The notes under the pieces are model-generated. The model was not told the origin of the DNA. It made no database searches and was given only the letters and a program-made list of their open reading frames with translations. DNA of 64,000 bases from Lucinisca nassula. Taxonomy: Eukaryota > Mollusca > Bivalvia > Lucinida > Lucinidae. The position numbers and the translations under genes were made by a program. The stretch lies in contig CAUZLF010000259.1 in assembly GCA_963580285.1 (NCBI GenBank), positions 62,001 to 126,000 of the forward strand. Reading direction: 5' to 3'. Positions 9,075 through 20,069 of this stretch are shown here, piece by piece. Within the stretch, counting starts at the first letter, position 1; every line of letters starts with the position of its first letter.

Positions 9075-10985
9075 TAATTGCAATCAAAAACTTCTGGAAA
9101 ACGTCTAAACAACTGTTGAACCTAAAGCCATCCAACACTATACCTACACTAATAATGAATAATAATTTCGCAGAAAGTGATCAGGAAAAGGCGAATTTTC
9201 AAGCTGGAAGGACGCCAATTTGACACCTATACACAAGAAAGATGATAAATCGAATCCTAGTAAATTTAGGCATATTTCCCTTCTAATCCCTTCTAGTAAA
9301 CTGATGAGACGTTGTTTCCACAGGCATATCAACAATTACATTTCTTATCATCAAATCCTAACTACGCTACAATCACGTCTAGTATAAGGTGATTTTACGA
9401 CCTACATACCAAGCTGTAGACAGTGGTAAAGAAGTTAGAGCCGTGTTGTGTGACTTCAGTGACGCATTCGACAAGACGCTGGCACAAAAGTTTACTCGAC
9501 AAGCTTAAGCCGGCCGCGGTAGCTGAGTCAGGTGCGCGTCTGATTGGTGATCAGGAGGATGCGGGTTCGAAACCTGCCGGGGTCAACAACAGTCTTTCGT
9601 GGAGATTGATCATGAGTCATTCTCTCCCTTCCGCTGATTCAAAGAAGGGCAGTTGTCAGTTTCTGGCGAAAGAATGTGCACTGTACTGGTTAACCGCTTA
9701 CGTATAAGCTTGCCCAGGAAAAGTGTGGATAGATAAACTGACCGGCTCAAAAATGACCTAAATAGTGTTGACTGGGCCGTTAAATTCCAATACAAACAAA
9801 CTCGCTAATCTCTCTGGTATATGCTGTTCAGAAGCCATTCTGAAGTGGTCTTGCAGCTATCTCTCAGGCCGACAGCAACGTGTTGTGCTGAACGGTCAGA
9901 ACTCACAATGGGCTCCTGTCCTTGCGGGCTTTCCCCGGGGATCTATCTTGGGACCACTCTTTTTTTTTATCTTTATGAATGACATCGTAACCTGAAAATG
10001 CTGTTCTGTTCGACCATTTGCCGACGACACCGGTCTTTATATTGTAGAGGAATGTCCGAATACTGTTGCTGGACTTCTTAACTCGCACCGCCAGTTTATA
10101 TTCGAATGGGCAGAAGATTGGCTTGTTAACTTCAATGCTAACAAAACTTCCCCCCTTTATCCTAACTAGAAAACTAGATCCCGTAATACACCCTCCATTA
10201 TTCATTAATAATACAATTCTGAACGAAACCAACAAACATAAACATTTAGGCCTTACCTTCTCAAGCAACTGCAAATGATCTTATCATATAGAGAATATTT
10301 CTAAAAGCGCATGGACAAGATTAACTCTGCTTCGAGTTCTGAAATACCGAGTCAGCCATAAATCACTGGAGAAAATGTACTTTGTAAATATACTAGAAGT
10401 CTAGAATACACCGATTCGGTTTGGGATAACTGTTCAAACCCAACCAAGAGACAACTTGGTGTTATTCACAACGAAACTGCAAGAATAATCAGTGGTGCAA
10501 CAAAGTTATGCAGTATTGAGAGACTGTACTCTGAACTAGTTTGGGATACACTCCAGGAAAGACGAAATAAGCACAAACCCATCATATTCTACAAAATCTT
10601 ACATGGACTAGCCCCAAATTATCTAGTCGAAGGTGCTCCGCCACTCGTTCAACACACGTCTCCCTATAACCTCAGAAACGCCGACCATTTTCATTCCTTC
10701 CGAGGGAACACCAACACCAACCTCTTTAGAGATTCCTTCCTTCCGTCTGTCATTCAAGCATGGGATAACTTACCAGGCGCCATGAAGCAGGCTTCTTCAG
10801 TAAAATACCAATTAAATGGAAACTTGAAAAGACCACTGACAAATTATAATGTCGGGTCACGCATAGGACAAATTCTCCATGCGCGCTTGAGAATGCAATG
10901 CAGTTCTCTCAATTCAGATCTTTTTCGCAAGAATATAGTGGATAGTCCGTCATTCCTATGTGGTAGCTTCGAAAGTGCAAATCAC
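9075..10985 (+). pseudogene. LINE reverse transcriptase pseudogene
   Basis: Frameshifted remains of an RT. The N-terminal side reads FWKTSKQLL near 9090 and LTPIHKKDDKSNPSKFR near 9215. Catalytic motif A is degraded (VRAVLCDFSDAFDK, about 9439-9480). After the SINE come LSGRQQRVVLNGQ and a damaged GxPxGSILGPL (about 9930-9960). PFADDTGLY at 10013 keeps the catalytic FADD. Later pieces are NETNKHKHLGLTFSS (about 10221) and the C-terminal SFLCGSFESANHFF just before 10986. Stops and shifts occur throughout, so it is inactive. The frame resumes at 14321. Confidence 0.8.
9508..9797 (+). mobile_element. tRNA-derived SINE with a SINE C-like 3' part
   Basis: The head 9508-9585 is tRNA-like: A-box-like TAGCTGAGTCAGG and B-box GGTTCGAAACC. 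The 3' half matches SINE C (GTACTGGTTAACCGCTTA, TTGCCCAGGAAAAGTG, AAAATGACCTAAATAGTGTT, GTTAAATTCCAATACAAAC). It is inserted in the RT frame of the LINE between LLDKLK and the block beginning LANLSG. Confidence 0.75.
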
Positions 10986-10991
10986 TTTTTT

Positions 10992-13900
10992 AGCTCACCT
11001 GGGCCGAAGGCTCCAGGGGAGCTTATAGGATGGTAGTCCCTCCGTCGTCCGTCCGTCCGCACTTTTGACCAGCTATATCTCTGCAGCCTGCAGGCTGATC
11101 TCAATCATTTCTCATCTGTAGAATGCCTCTGGTGGGGCATTGATGACATAAGGTTTTTGTTTTCGAAATCGCTCTAAAACTTTGGTTGCTATGGCAATCG
11201 CAAGGTCCCATAGACTTACAATGGGAAAATGCTTGTCATCACCGTAGCGCCTTCAGTTTTGATCGGATCTTTCTGAAACTTGTATGTTAGGTGGCTGGGG
11301 ATAAAAAAAACTCGGATGAGTTCGAAAACCGGTCAAGTCGGCCCATTTATCATAGAGTTACGTCCCTTTGATTGCTGAAAATGCCGATTTTTGACCTTGT
11401 CATCACTGTAGCCCCTTCAGTTTTGATCGAATCATTCTGAAACTTATAGGTAAGGTGGCTGGGGATAAAACCTCGGATGTGTTCGAAAACCGACCAAGTC
11501 GGCCCATTTATTATAGAGTTACGTGTCTTTGATTGCTGAAAATGCCAATTTTTGACCTTGTCATCACTGTTGTCCCTTCAGTTTTGATCGGATTTTTCTG
11601 AAACTTATATGTAAGGTGGCTGGGGATAAAACCTCGGATGAGTTTGAAAACCGGCCAACTGGCCCCATTTATCATAGAGTTACGTCTCTTTGATTGCTGA
11701 AAATGCCGATTTTTGACCTTGTCATCACCGTAACCCCTTCAGTTTTGATTGGATCTTTCTGAAACTTATATGTAAGGTGACTGGGGATAAGACCTCGGAT
11801 GAGTTCGAATACCGACCAAGTCAGCCCATTTATTATAGATTTTCGTCCCCTTGATTACTGAAAATGCCGATTTTTGACCTTGTCATCACCGTAGCCCCTA
11901 AAGTTTTTATCGGATCTTTCTGAAACTTATATGTAAGGTGGCTTGGGATAATACCTCGGATGAGTTTGAAAACCGACCAAGTCGGCCCATTTATCATAGT
12001 GTTACGTCCCTTTGATTGCTGAAAATGCCAAATTTTGACCTTGTTATCATCGTGGTCCCTTCAGTTTTGATCGCATCATTCTGAAACTTTTATGTAAGGT
12101 GGCTGGAAATAAAACCTCGGATGAGTTCGATAACCGGCCAAGTCAGCCCATTTATCATAGAGTTACGTCCCTTTGATTGCTGAAAATGCCAATTTTTAGC
12201 TCACCTGGGCCGGAGGCTCCAGGGGAGCTTATAGTTTAGTGGGTCCTCCGTCGTCCGTCGTCCGTCCACACTTTTGAGCACCTATATCTCTGCAGCCTGC
12301 AGGCTGATCTCAATCATTTCTCATCTGTATCATTCCTCTGGTGGGGCTTTGATGATATAAACTTTTTTTCGAAATCGCTCTAAAACTTTGGTTGTTATGG
12401 CAACCACAAGGTCACATAGACTTACTATTGGAAAATGTTTGTCATCACCGTAGCGCCTTCAGTTTTAATCGGATCTTTCTGAAACTTATATGTAAGGTGG
12501 CTGGGGATAAAAACTCGAATGAGTTCGAAAACCGGCTAAGTCGGCCTATTTATCGTAGAGTTACGTCCCTTTGATTGCTGAAAATGCCGATTTTCGACCT
12601 TGTCATATTCTTAGCCCCTTCAGTTTTGATCGAATCTTTCTGAAACTTATATGTGTGTGTGGCTGGGAATAACACCTCGGATGAGTTCGAAAACCGGCCA
12701 AGTCGGCCCATTTATCATAGAGTTACGTCCCTTTGATTGCTGAAAATGTCAATTTTTGACATTACCATCACCGTAACCCCTTCAGTTTTGATCGAATCAT
12801 TCTGAAACTTATATGTAAGGTGGCTGGGGATAAAACCTCGGATGAGTCCATAAACCGACCAGGTCGGCCCATTTATCATAGGGTTACGTCCCTTTGATTG
12901 CTGAAAATGTCAATTTTTGACCTTGTCGTCACCGTAGCCCCTTCAGTTTTGATCGGATTTTTCTGAAACTTATATATACGGTGGCTGGGGATAAGACCTC
13001 GGATGAGTTCGAATACCGAACAAGTCGGCCCACGGCCCATTTATTATAGAGTTACGTCCCTTTGATTGCTGGAAATGCCGATTGTTGACCTTGTCATCAT
13101 GGTAACCCCTTCAGTTTTGATCGGATCTTTCTGAAACTTATATGTAAGGTGGCCGGGGATAAAAACTCGGATGAGCTCGAATACTGGCCAAGTCGGCCCA
13201 TTTATCATAGAGTTACGTCTCTTTGATTGCTGAAAATGCCTATTTTTGACCTTGTCATCAGCGTAGCTCCTTCAGTTTTAATCGAATCTTTCTGAAACGT
13301 ATATGTAAGGTGGCTGGGGTTAAATCCTCGGACGAGTTCGAATATCGGCCAATTGGGCCGTTTTATCATAGAGTAACGTCCCTTTGATTGCTGAAAATGC
13401 CTATTTTTGACCTTGTCATCACCGTAGCTCCTTCAGTTTTGATCGGATCTTTCTGTAACTTATATGTAATGTGGCTGGGGATAAAAACTCGGATGGGTTC
13501 GAAACCCGGCTAAGTTTGCCCATTTTTCATAGAGTTACATCCCTTTGATTGCTGAAAATGCCGATTTTTTACCTTGTCATCACCGTAGCCCATCCGGTTT
13601 TCATCGGATCTTCTTGAAACTTACGTACAAATAAGTCCGATTTAAAAGCTTGAAAACTAGCGATGTGGGTCAGTTATTAATGGAGTTATGTCCCCTTCTT
13701 TGCTGAAAATGCTTATTTTTGACCTTGTTTTTTTTTTTTACCGTAACTCTTTCAGTTTTCATGGGATCTTCTTGAAATTTATATGTTAGTAAGTTTGAGA
13801 TAAAAGCTCAGACAAGTTTGAAAACTAGCAATGCCAGTCAATTAATCATGGAGTTATGTCCCCTGCTTGGCTGAAAATGCTTATTTTCGACCTTGTCATC

Positions 13901-14320
13901 ACTGCTGCTCCTTCAGTTTTGATCGGATCTTCATGAAACTTACAAACAAGTGTGTCAGGCAGAAAAGCTCGGAGGAGTTTGAAAACTGCCGAAGTTTGCC
14001 TATTTATCATAGAGTTACATCCATTTGATTGCAGCAGTTAATTGCTTAATTTTGACCTTGTCATCACCATAGCCCCTTCATTTTATATCGGATCTTCTTG
14101 AAAGTAACATATACGCAAATCAGGAATAAAAGCTTGAATGAGAATGAAAACCGGCGAGGTCTGCCGATTTATCATAGAGTAACATTCTACTTGATTGCAG
14201 AAAATGCTTACCATGTCATCACCTTGTCCTCCAATATCCTTCAGTAAAGGTTGGCACTTCCTGAAACTTTGAATCAGTTAGCTCAGGTGAGCGATACAGG
14301 ACCATCTTGGGCCTCTTGTC
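10992..14320 (+). repeat. hairpin-head array element D with two heads
   Basis: The head AGCTCACCTGGGCC, then CGAAGGCTCCAGGGGAGCTTA, forms a hairpin and is followed by CCGTCCGTCCG. The body is a tandem array of 161 bp units (GACCTTGTCATCACC-like at 11393, 11554, 11715, 11876, 12037). A second complete head begins at 12196 and leads a further array to about 14200. The tail CTCAGGTGAGCGATACAGG, then a GGACCATCTTGGGCC palindrome and TCTT, closes it. The first copy has no tail of its own. The layout resembles pearl-like/Helentron-related elements (inference). Confidence 0.7.
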
Positions 14321-14491
14321 TTTACCTGCCCCCGTTTTGCAGCCGAAAGAAGAAGGTATCTGCCGGATAACCTCCTCCATTACTCCACTGGAGACCTCCT
14401 GTATAGAAAAGAAAATACACCAAATCACATGAACAAAACTTTGTTTCTACAGGTACAAGAATTAATTGTCAAGTCGGGTAGATTTACGTAA
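14321..14491 (+). pseudogene. LINE C-terminal segment after the insertion
   Basis: The frame continues from ESANHFF at 10985 with FTCPRFAAERRRYLPD and runs to a stop at about 14489. Joined, the spacing C-x-C-x9-H-x4-C of the zinc-knuckle-like C-terminus is conserved, as in the LINE copy ending at 47816. This proves that both sides belong to one LINE. Confidence 0.8.
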
Positions 14492-14941
14492 TGCCAACAT
14501 ATTATGCCCTGTAATAGCCAGATTTCTGTTTCAAATCTTAATAGCATCCGTAACATACACTTGCAACCCTGGGGATTCAGCCAACATTTTTCTCTCAAAA
14601 CAGATTGTTCTTTTCATATTTCATGTTTACCTCATGGTACCTTGACTCTGCATATACATATTGTTATAAGTATGACTCGACATTAATACTGTTAGATAAA
14701 TAGTAAGTTTCACATTTTCTGTCAGCAATCACATTCACACGGAAATGTGTGAGATACCAGACCACTGCCAGAACAATTAGAAACGAGTCAACTTGAACGT
14801 GGTGTACCATTGACTGACTTCTCATTATGCAATACATATCTTTGTACCTCCTCGTGGTACGTTTCCTTGCCTCAGCTCTACACCTGTAATGTATTTTACT
14901 TAAGCATTTTCGTGCTTACATGATTTTATTATCCAACATAA
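14492..14941. other. no feature recognised
   Basis: AT-rich DNA between the LINE and a microsatellite. Confidence 0.3.
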
Positions 14942-15048
<107 letters not shown>

Positions 15049-15102
15049 TTTTCTCGGTTTACCACTATTAACTATTTAAAACATGATCAAATTAGTTTTG
15101 TA

Positions 15103-15448
15103 CAGTGGAACTTCAATGGCTCGAACACCTTTGGGACCTCGAAAATCTGTTCGAGACAGGGGTAGTTCGAGCCACCGAGGGTAACTGTCAGGAGGCATAA
15201 CGATATACTTTTGGACATCTTTTCGGTGTTCTATAATGAAAATGTATGCTGTGTGTACTCATTAGAATCGCCTCATCGAGGCGATTCTAATGAGTACACA
15301 CAGCATATATTTGCAAGATAAAAACAAAAATCTCTTAAATTATCCCCAACTTTTTCTTATATCGAGGATTTCCCTAGGGGCTCAAAAATGAGTTCGACTC
15401 AGCCATGGTAAACGAGCCATCGGTGTTCGAGCCATCGAAGTTCTACTG
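15103..15448. mobile_element. Tigger/pogo-like MITE with central hairpin
   Basis: The termini CAGTGGAACTTCAATGGCTC and the inverted TTCGAGCCATCG-AAGTTCTACTG are flanked by TA on both sides, the target duplication of Tc1/mariner/pogo elements. The TIR resembles pogo/Tigger ends. The centre (15245-15308) is a near-perfect hairpin with core CATTAGAATCGCCTC and its complement. A second copy is at 52834-53178 and a decayed one at 58735-59010. There is no transposase. Confidence 0.8.
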
Positions 15449-15925
15449 TATATGCCATTCATCAATGTAGTATAATGCAAATCTTTTTTTTTTTTTCAGA
15501 AGATGGCCCATATAATCCACAGTGCTTTCTGTCAAACCCTGTTCACATTTGCTTGTAATGCGCTTGTCAAATTGTATATTGAAGCGAAATAAAATTTTGT
15601 TTTTAAATAAGATCATGATTCATGTCCTTATTAAACAGGCTGACCTAACTTTTTTCTATTAATAACCGTAACCTTGGCTTCCCAAAATCGAACTTCAGCA
15701 CTAAAGAGGTTTTGTCCTTATACCGCGCTGCATGCTGGGCATTTTTTCAGCAGACGACATTTTGAAATATTCTCTTTTTTTCTTCAAAAAAAAAAAACAG
15801 GATTTGACATTTCATGCAAATTGTCTCCTATGGAAAAATAGAAAAATATCAAAAATTTGTCGTCTGCTGGGTTAGCCTAGACACTTGTAAAGGTTAAAAG
15901 AATGAATTTGAAACCTTTTCATAAA
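15449..15925. other. no gene; small inverted repeat
   Basis: CAGCAGACGAC (about 15751) and GTCGTCTGCTG (about 15860) form an inverted pair about 100 bp apart, possibly another small element. Nothing else is recognised. Confidence 0.35.
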
Positions 15926-16187
15926 GTAGAAGTGGAGGCAATGGTCAGGAATCGATACAATCAACCCACAGCTCCCATCAGAGACACCATAGGGAAAGAA
16001 ACACAAACATGAAATAACAGACCCTAATGGAAACATCAATAGCGGAAAGCCAAAAGGACAGCTACTTTCCCACAAAATGGCCAGTTGGCTATCCAAAACA
16101 AAATAACACAATCGACACAAACACGCAAAGACAAACCACAACAAAAATAAACCGCGACAGAAGAACCGCCCAGGAACGGTCAGTCAT
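15926..16187 (-). repeat. repeat A, reverse strand
   Basis: Runs from GTAGAAGTGGAGGCAATGG through TTTCCCACAAAATGGCCAG to AACCGCGACAGAAGAACCGC and GAACGGTCAGT, the reverse order of the forward copies. Confidence 0.8.
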
Positions 16188-16545
16188 AATATGCCCATTT
16201 TTCCTTCAATTTCAAAATTATGTGAATAGCATTTCAATGATGATGGGGATATTTATATTTTAGAAAATACATTCCACGTCGTCTGTTGCCAATATAAAAA
16301 TAAATACTTGACATCTTAAAATCAGACAAAACAAACTTTGCAGTAAAAGTTAAAAAAAAAACAACAAAAAAACAGGTTTATGCTTTTATTTCTTTTTCAA
16401 TTCGATATTGTGATTATAATATGTAGTATATATATGATATATTTCATTACGATAACAGACTCGCGCGACATAGTGCATTTTTCACATATCCAAAATGGCT
16501 ACTTTTCTGATGAAAATCCGACATATTTTTCTTATAAATGCTCAA

Positions 16546-16616
16546 AACATATGTTGTGGGTGCTCGTTAGAACCGCCTCATTGAGGCGGTTCTAACGAGT
16601 ACCTACAACCTATGTC
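16546..16616. repeat. hairpin B (GGTTCTAACGAG palindrome)
   Basis: ACATATGTTGTGGGTGCTCG on the left, a GGCGGTT core, and the complementary CGAGTACCTACAACCTATGT on the right form a near-perfect hairpin of about 70 bases. The flanks (GACATAGTGCATTTTTCACA and downstream GAGCAGAAATAAGAAAAAT) recur around other copies. Confidence 0.8.
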
Positions 16617-17369
16617 TTGGAGCAGAAATAAGAAAAATAATGCATCTCCATATGAAGGTGGGTTTAGAGGGGTGTACACTCCACGGACGTGTTCACGTGA
16701 TGATTATTGGTCTGCATAAAACTTGGTGTGCAAAGAAATGGTCTGCAAATCCACTTCGAACCGTCCACAGTCCAAGGTCTGCATGATTGGGTTTGCAGAT
16801 TATACCAGCCTTGAAATGGGCCACTGGCCTAGGAGGAGATTTTGCTTGAAAGTTTTGTGGTTTTTTTTTTGTTGTTGTTTTTTTTTAATTATTTTTAATT
16901 TCGGAGGCCATTTTGTTCATTGTTTTAGGAACCATTTTAGCAGTTTCGATAAAGGGGCTTAAGAGGATCATTTCTGTGAAATTACAGGCTATTGGCCTAA
17001 GACGGGAACGCATTTAAAGAAGTTTCTATTTTAGCCATGGCGGCTTAAATAGCCGAACCATTTCAGTAATTTAGGTAATTTTAGCATAAGAAAAAATATT
17101 GTTACTACCCGTGAAATAGTTTTGAAATCGGGCCAGTGGCCTAAGAGATATAATTTAAAGATTTTTCTGTTTCTAGCTATGACAACCGTTTTGTTCAGAT
17201 GAGCGCAACCATTCAAGAAATTTTGGTAAAGAGGAATACTTCCAAGTATTATTTTGAAATCGAGCTATTTGCCTATGAGTTAACGGAGGATGTATCGTTT
17301 ACCAGAAAAGCTTTTTGGTTGATAATTTAGTGTCTCCTATTATCCTGTACTGCAGTGAACTCTGGGGAA
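16617..17369. other. no gene recognised
   Basis: Contains a loose repeat of a roughly 120-bp block (GGCCANTGGCCTAAGA with TTCGGAGGCCATTTTGTTC-like sequence near 16810-17260). No exon-like frame. Confidence 0.3.
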
Positions 17370-17584
17370 TTAACCCTTTTTGTACCAAATGGAATCTTCC
17401 ACCTTATAAATAGCAAGATATCATTTCAAAATTTAGGGGTGTCCGGTTGTGTTTTCTTCAAAATTGATTTGGAAAATGACAGAACTTTCACCAAACAGTG
17501 TAGTCCCTGATCAGACGCGTCTGATCTGGGCCTGCACTGTTTGCCAGGGTACCCGTTTTGGGGTCTCCGGTACTAAATGGGTTA
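17370..17584. mobile_element. TTAACCC-ended MITE (family G)
   Basis: The ends TTAACCCTTTTTGTACC and GGTACTAAATGGGTTAA are inverted. The interior carries the short palindrome CTGATCAGACGCGTCTGATC. The better preserved copy is 52097-52324, in the opposite orientation. Confidence 0.7.
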
Positions 17585-18058
17585 AAACAAACAATTTTAA
17601 GACTCAGACTTCAAGGCTACAAATTCTGCATGTAGAGCCTACCAATTCTGCATGTATACTGAACTTAACAGATTGCCGTTAAAGTCAAGAGTTCAGGCAT
17701 CTGCTGTTAAGTTTTGGAAACACATTTTTACGTCGAATAACTCTTTTGTTAATAAAATATATTTTATTACTGACAAGTTGGCTTCCTTCAAAAAAGGAAT
17801 CCAATACGTGGGCTGGCAATTTTTCTAAACTCTGGGTTTTGGATTATTTTTAAAACACATAAGATAATCAATTCACCAGCAATTAATATGTAGAAAAAAT
17901 ATATAAATAAAAAAAAATATTGAAACTATTTGTTGTCTAAAGAATTTTAATTGTCTGCAATTAAAAGAAAAGCAAAGCTTTTTAGAATAGCTTATTGGTA
18001 CTCTTATTAAGCAATAATAATCACATTGTTACAATATCAATACTAGAATACTAATATC

Positions 18059-18231
<173 letters not shown>

Positions 18232-18348
18232 TTTTACCAAACGCGTAGAACGGCGTTTCGGGTTAGAAGTCTTAGATACATGTTTTTACCTAAAGTTTTA
18301 CACACAGTTACATGTTTTATTTACCCAAAGAAGAAGACAGCTACACAG

Positions 18349-18888
18349 ACTTCATCTCATCGGTCGGGCTCATCGGAGTCTAACTGTTGGTTTTCTTTTG
18401 CTCCAGCATTTCAGTGGTTTCTTGCTGTCGAGTCCTCACCGTTGTCTCACCTCTGTGGTTCTTTGATTTTTGTGTTCACGGAGATGTTGCACTGATGAGT
18501 TAGGAGGCCTTCATGTGGACTGAACAAATTATTTGTCTAAATCGCGACGGAAGTAAGGGCGAGGATTGTGGCCACGTAAAATCGATTTAAGCCCCCCAGT
18601 GGAAATCTTCCACTGACCGTTCCAAGGCGGCTCTTCTGTGGCGATTTATTTATGTTGTTGTTTGTTACTTACTGTGTGTATCACTTGTGTCGTTTGGTTT
18701 TGGATGGCCATATGGCCATTTTGTGGGAAAGTAACTGTCCTTATGGCCTTCCTTTGTTTAGGTTTCCATTATGGTCTGGTCGCTTAATGTTTGTATTTCT
18801 TTCCCTTTGGTGTCTTTTATGGATGGAGTAAGTTAATTGTATCAATTCCTGATCTTTGTTTTACTTCTACTTCTATTTTAAAAAGGGA
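18349..18888 (+). repeat. repeat A, long form
   Basis: Includes the upstream part (ATCGGAGTCTAACTGTTGG, CTTGCTGTCGAGTCCTCACC, CACTGATGAGTTAGGAGG) and the common 3' part (GTGGCCACGTAAAATCGATT to TCTTTGTTTTACTTCTACTT). This is the layout seen downstream of the RT-like fragment at 28610-29120. Confidence 0.8.
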
Positions 18889-19825
18889 CGATTGTAGTGG
18901 ATGGCAGATCATGTGATTTGTCCGAGCGCTACTATGGGTCAATGAATATACATCACAGAATTGTAAAGCAGTCTGATGGATTCTCTTCGTTCATTTATAG
19001 AAAATTACTCTGCAACACCGACAGGGATAAGAAACCAAATGCCTACATGAATCTGCTTTCACCTAATATGTAAAGCATTGTAATAAATGCAGCTTATAAT
19101 AAAGGAATGAAATTTTACCGCATTCTGCTTTTCCTGATCCGTTTTATGCAGACCGTGTATTTTTCTTAAACATAAAAAGTTTATTCCTTGACTTTCCCAT
19201 CACGTTACAAAGTCAAAGTTATATACACCCCTGCAAACATTACTTTATTGAGAGAAAATGTGGAGTGTGCAAGGGGTATTTTTCTTCAAAACATTACGAT
19301 ACTACACCCGTGCGACACAGTGCATTCTTTCACATCTCCAAAATGGCTTCTTTTCTGATGAAAATCCTTGATATTTTTTTCTTTTTTTATACTACAAACA
19401 TGGGTTGTGGGCACTCGTTAGGACCACCTCTGCTAGGCGATTCTTACCCACCACCTATGTCTTTGAGCAGAAATAAGAAAATAATGGGTACCCCAATTAC
19501 CCAGTTTTCTCTATATAAAGTGGGGTTGAGGGAGTGTTCATTTCACGGACTTTTCATTTTTGTTATAGTACGTACATTACACTAACACCCTTGCAGTGAG
19601 CATTGCTGTTAAGTAGAAGAGAAGGCAATGATTTATATAATAAAAAGTCAGGATTGCAGAGATAAAGATTAGTATTGTAACTCTGCTAAAAAGACAGTTA
19701 AGAATGGCTTCACTGAGGCGGTTCTAGCGAACCTCCAAGGATCGAGAATAAGGAAAAGAAGACGAATTCTAAAACATGCCACTCTTACTTTTTTATCGCA
19801 TTTGTATAGTTTTAACATAGTTTTA
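18889..19825. other. no gene; degenerate hairpin B remnants
   Basis: A decayed hairpin B with its flanks lies at about 19310-19480 (GTGCGACACAGTGCATTC, GGGTTGTGGGCACTCGTTAG, GAGCAGAAATAAGAAAA). A half hairpin (TGAGGCGGTTCTAGCGA) is at about 19712. No exon-like frame. Confidence 0.45.
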
Positions 19826-20069
19826 AGGTAGAAGTAAAACAAAGATCAGGAATCGATACAATTAACTTACTCCACCCATCAAAGACACCAAAGGGAAATA
19901 AATACAAACATTAAGCGACCAGACCATAATGGAAACCTAAACAAAGAAAGGCCATAAGGACAGTTACTTTCCCACAAAATGGCCATATGGCCATCCAAAA
20001 TAAAAAGACACAAGTGATACACACAGTAAGTAACAAACAACACCATAAATAAACCGCCACAGAAGAACC
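19826..20069 (-). repeat. repeat A, reverse strand
   Basis: GTAGAAGTAAAACAAAGATC to AAACCGCCACAGAAGAACC, the same subfamily as the copies at 18349 (forward) and 31333 (reverse). Confidence 0.8.

Larger units (their letters stand above)
9075..14491 (+). mobile_element. decayed CR1/L2-like LINE, split by two insertions
   Basis: Three blocks of one non-LTR retrotransposon: 9075-9507, 9798-10991 and 14321-14491. They are separated by a SINE (9508-9797) and a 3.3 kb array element (10992-14320). Coding traces run in order through the RT and the C-terminal zinc-knuckle-like region, so the two inserts are younger than the LINE. Sequence similarity (HKHLGLTFS; H-x4-C tail) links it to the LINE at 43925-48088. 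The 5' half, including the endonuclease, is missing. Confidence 0.8.

Noticed and set aside
18488..18530. CACTGATGAG in repeat A as a further hammerhead core
   Set aside because: No GAAA and no second stem at the right distance; the match is limited to the CTGATGAG word.
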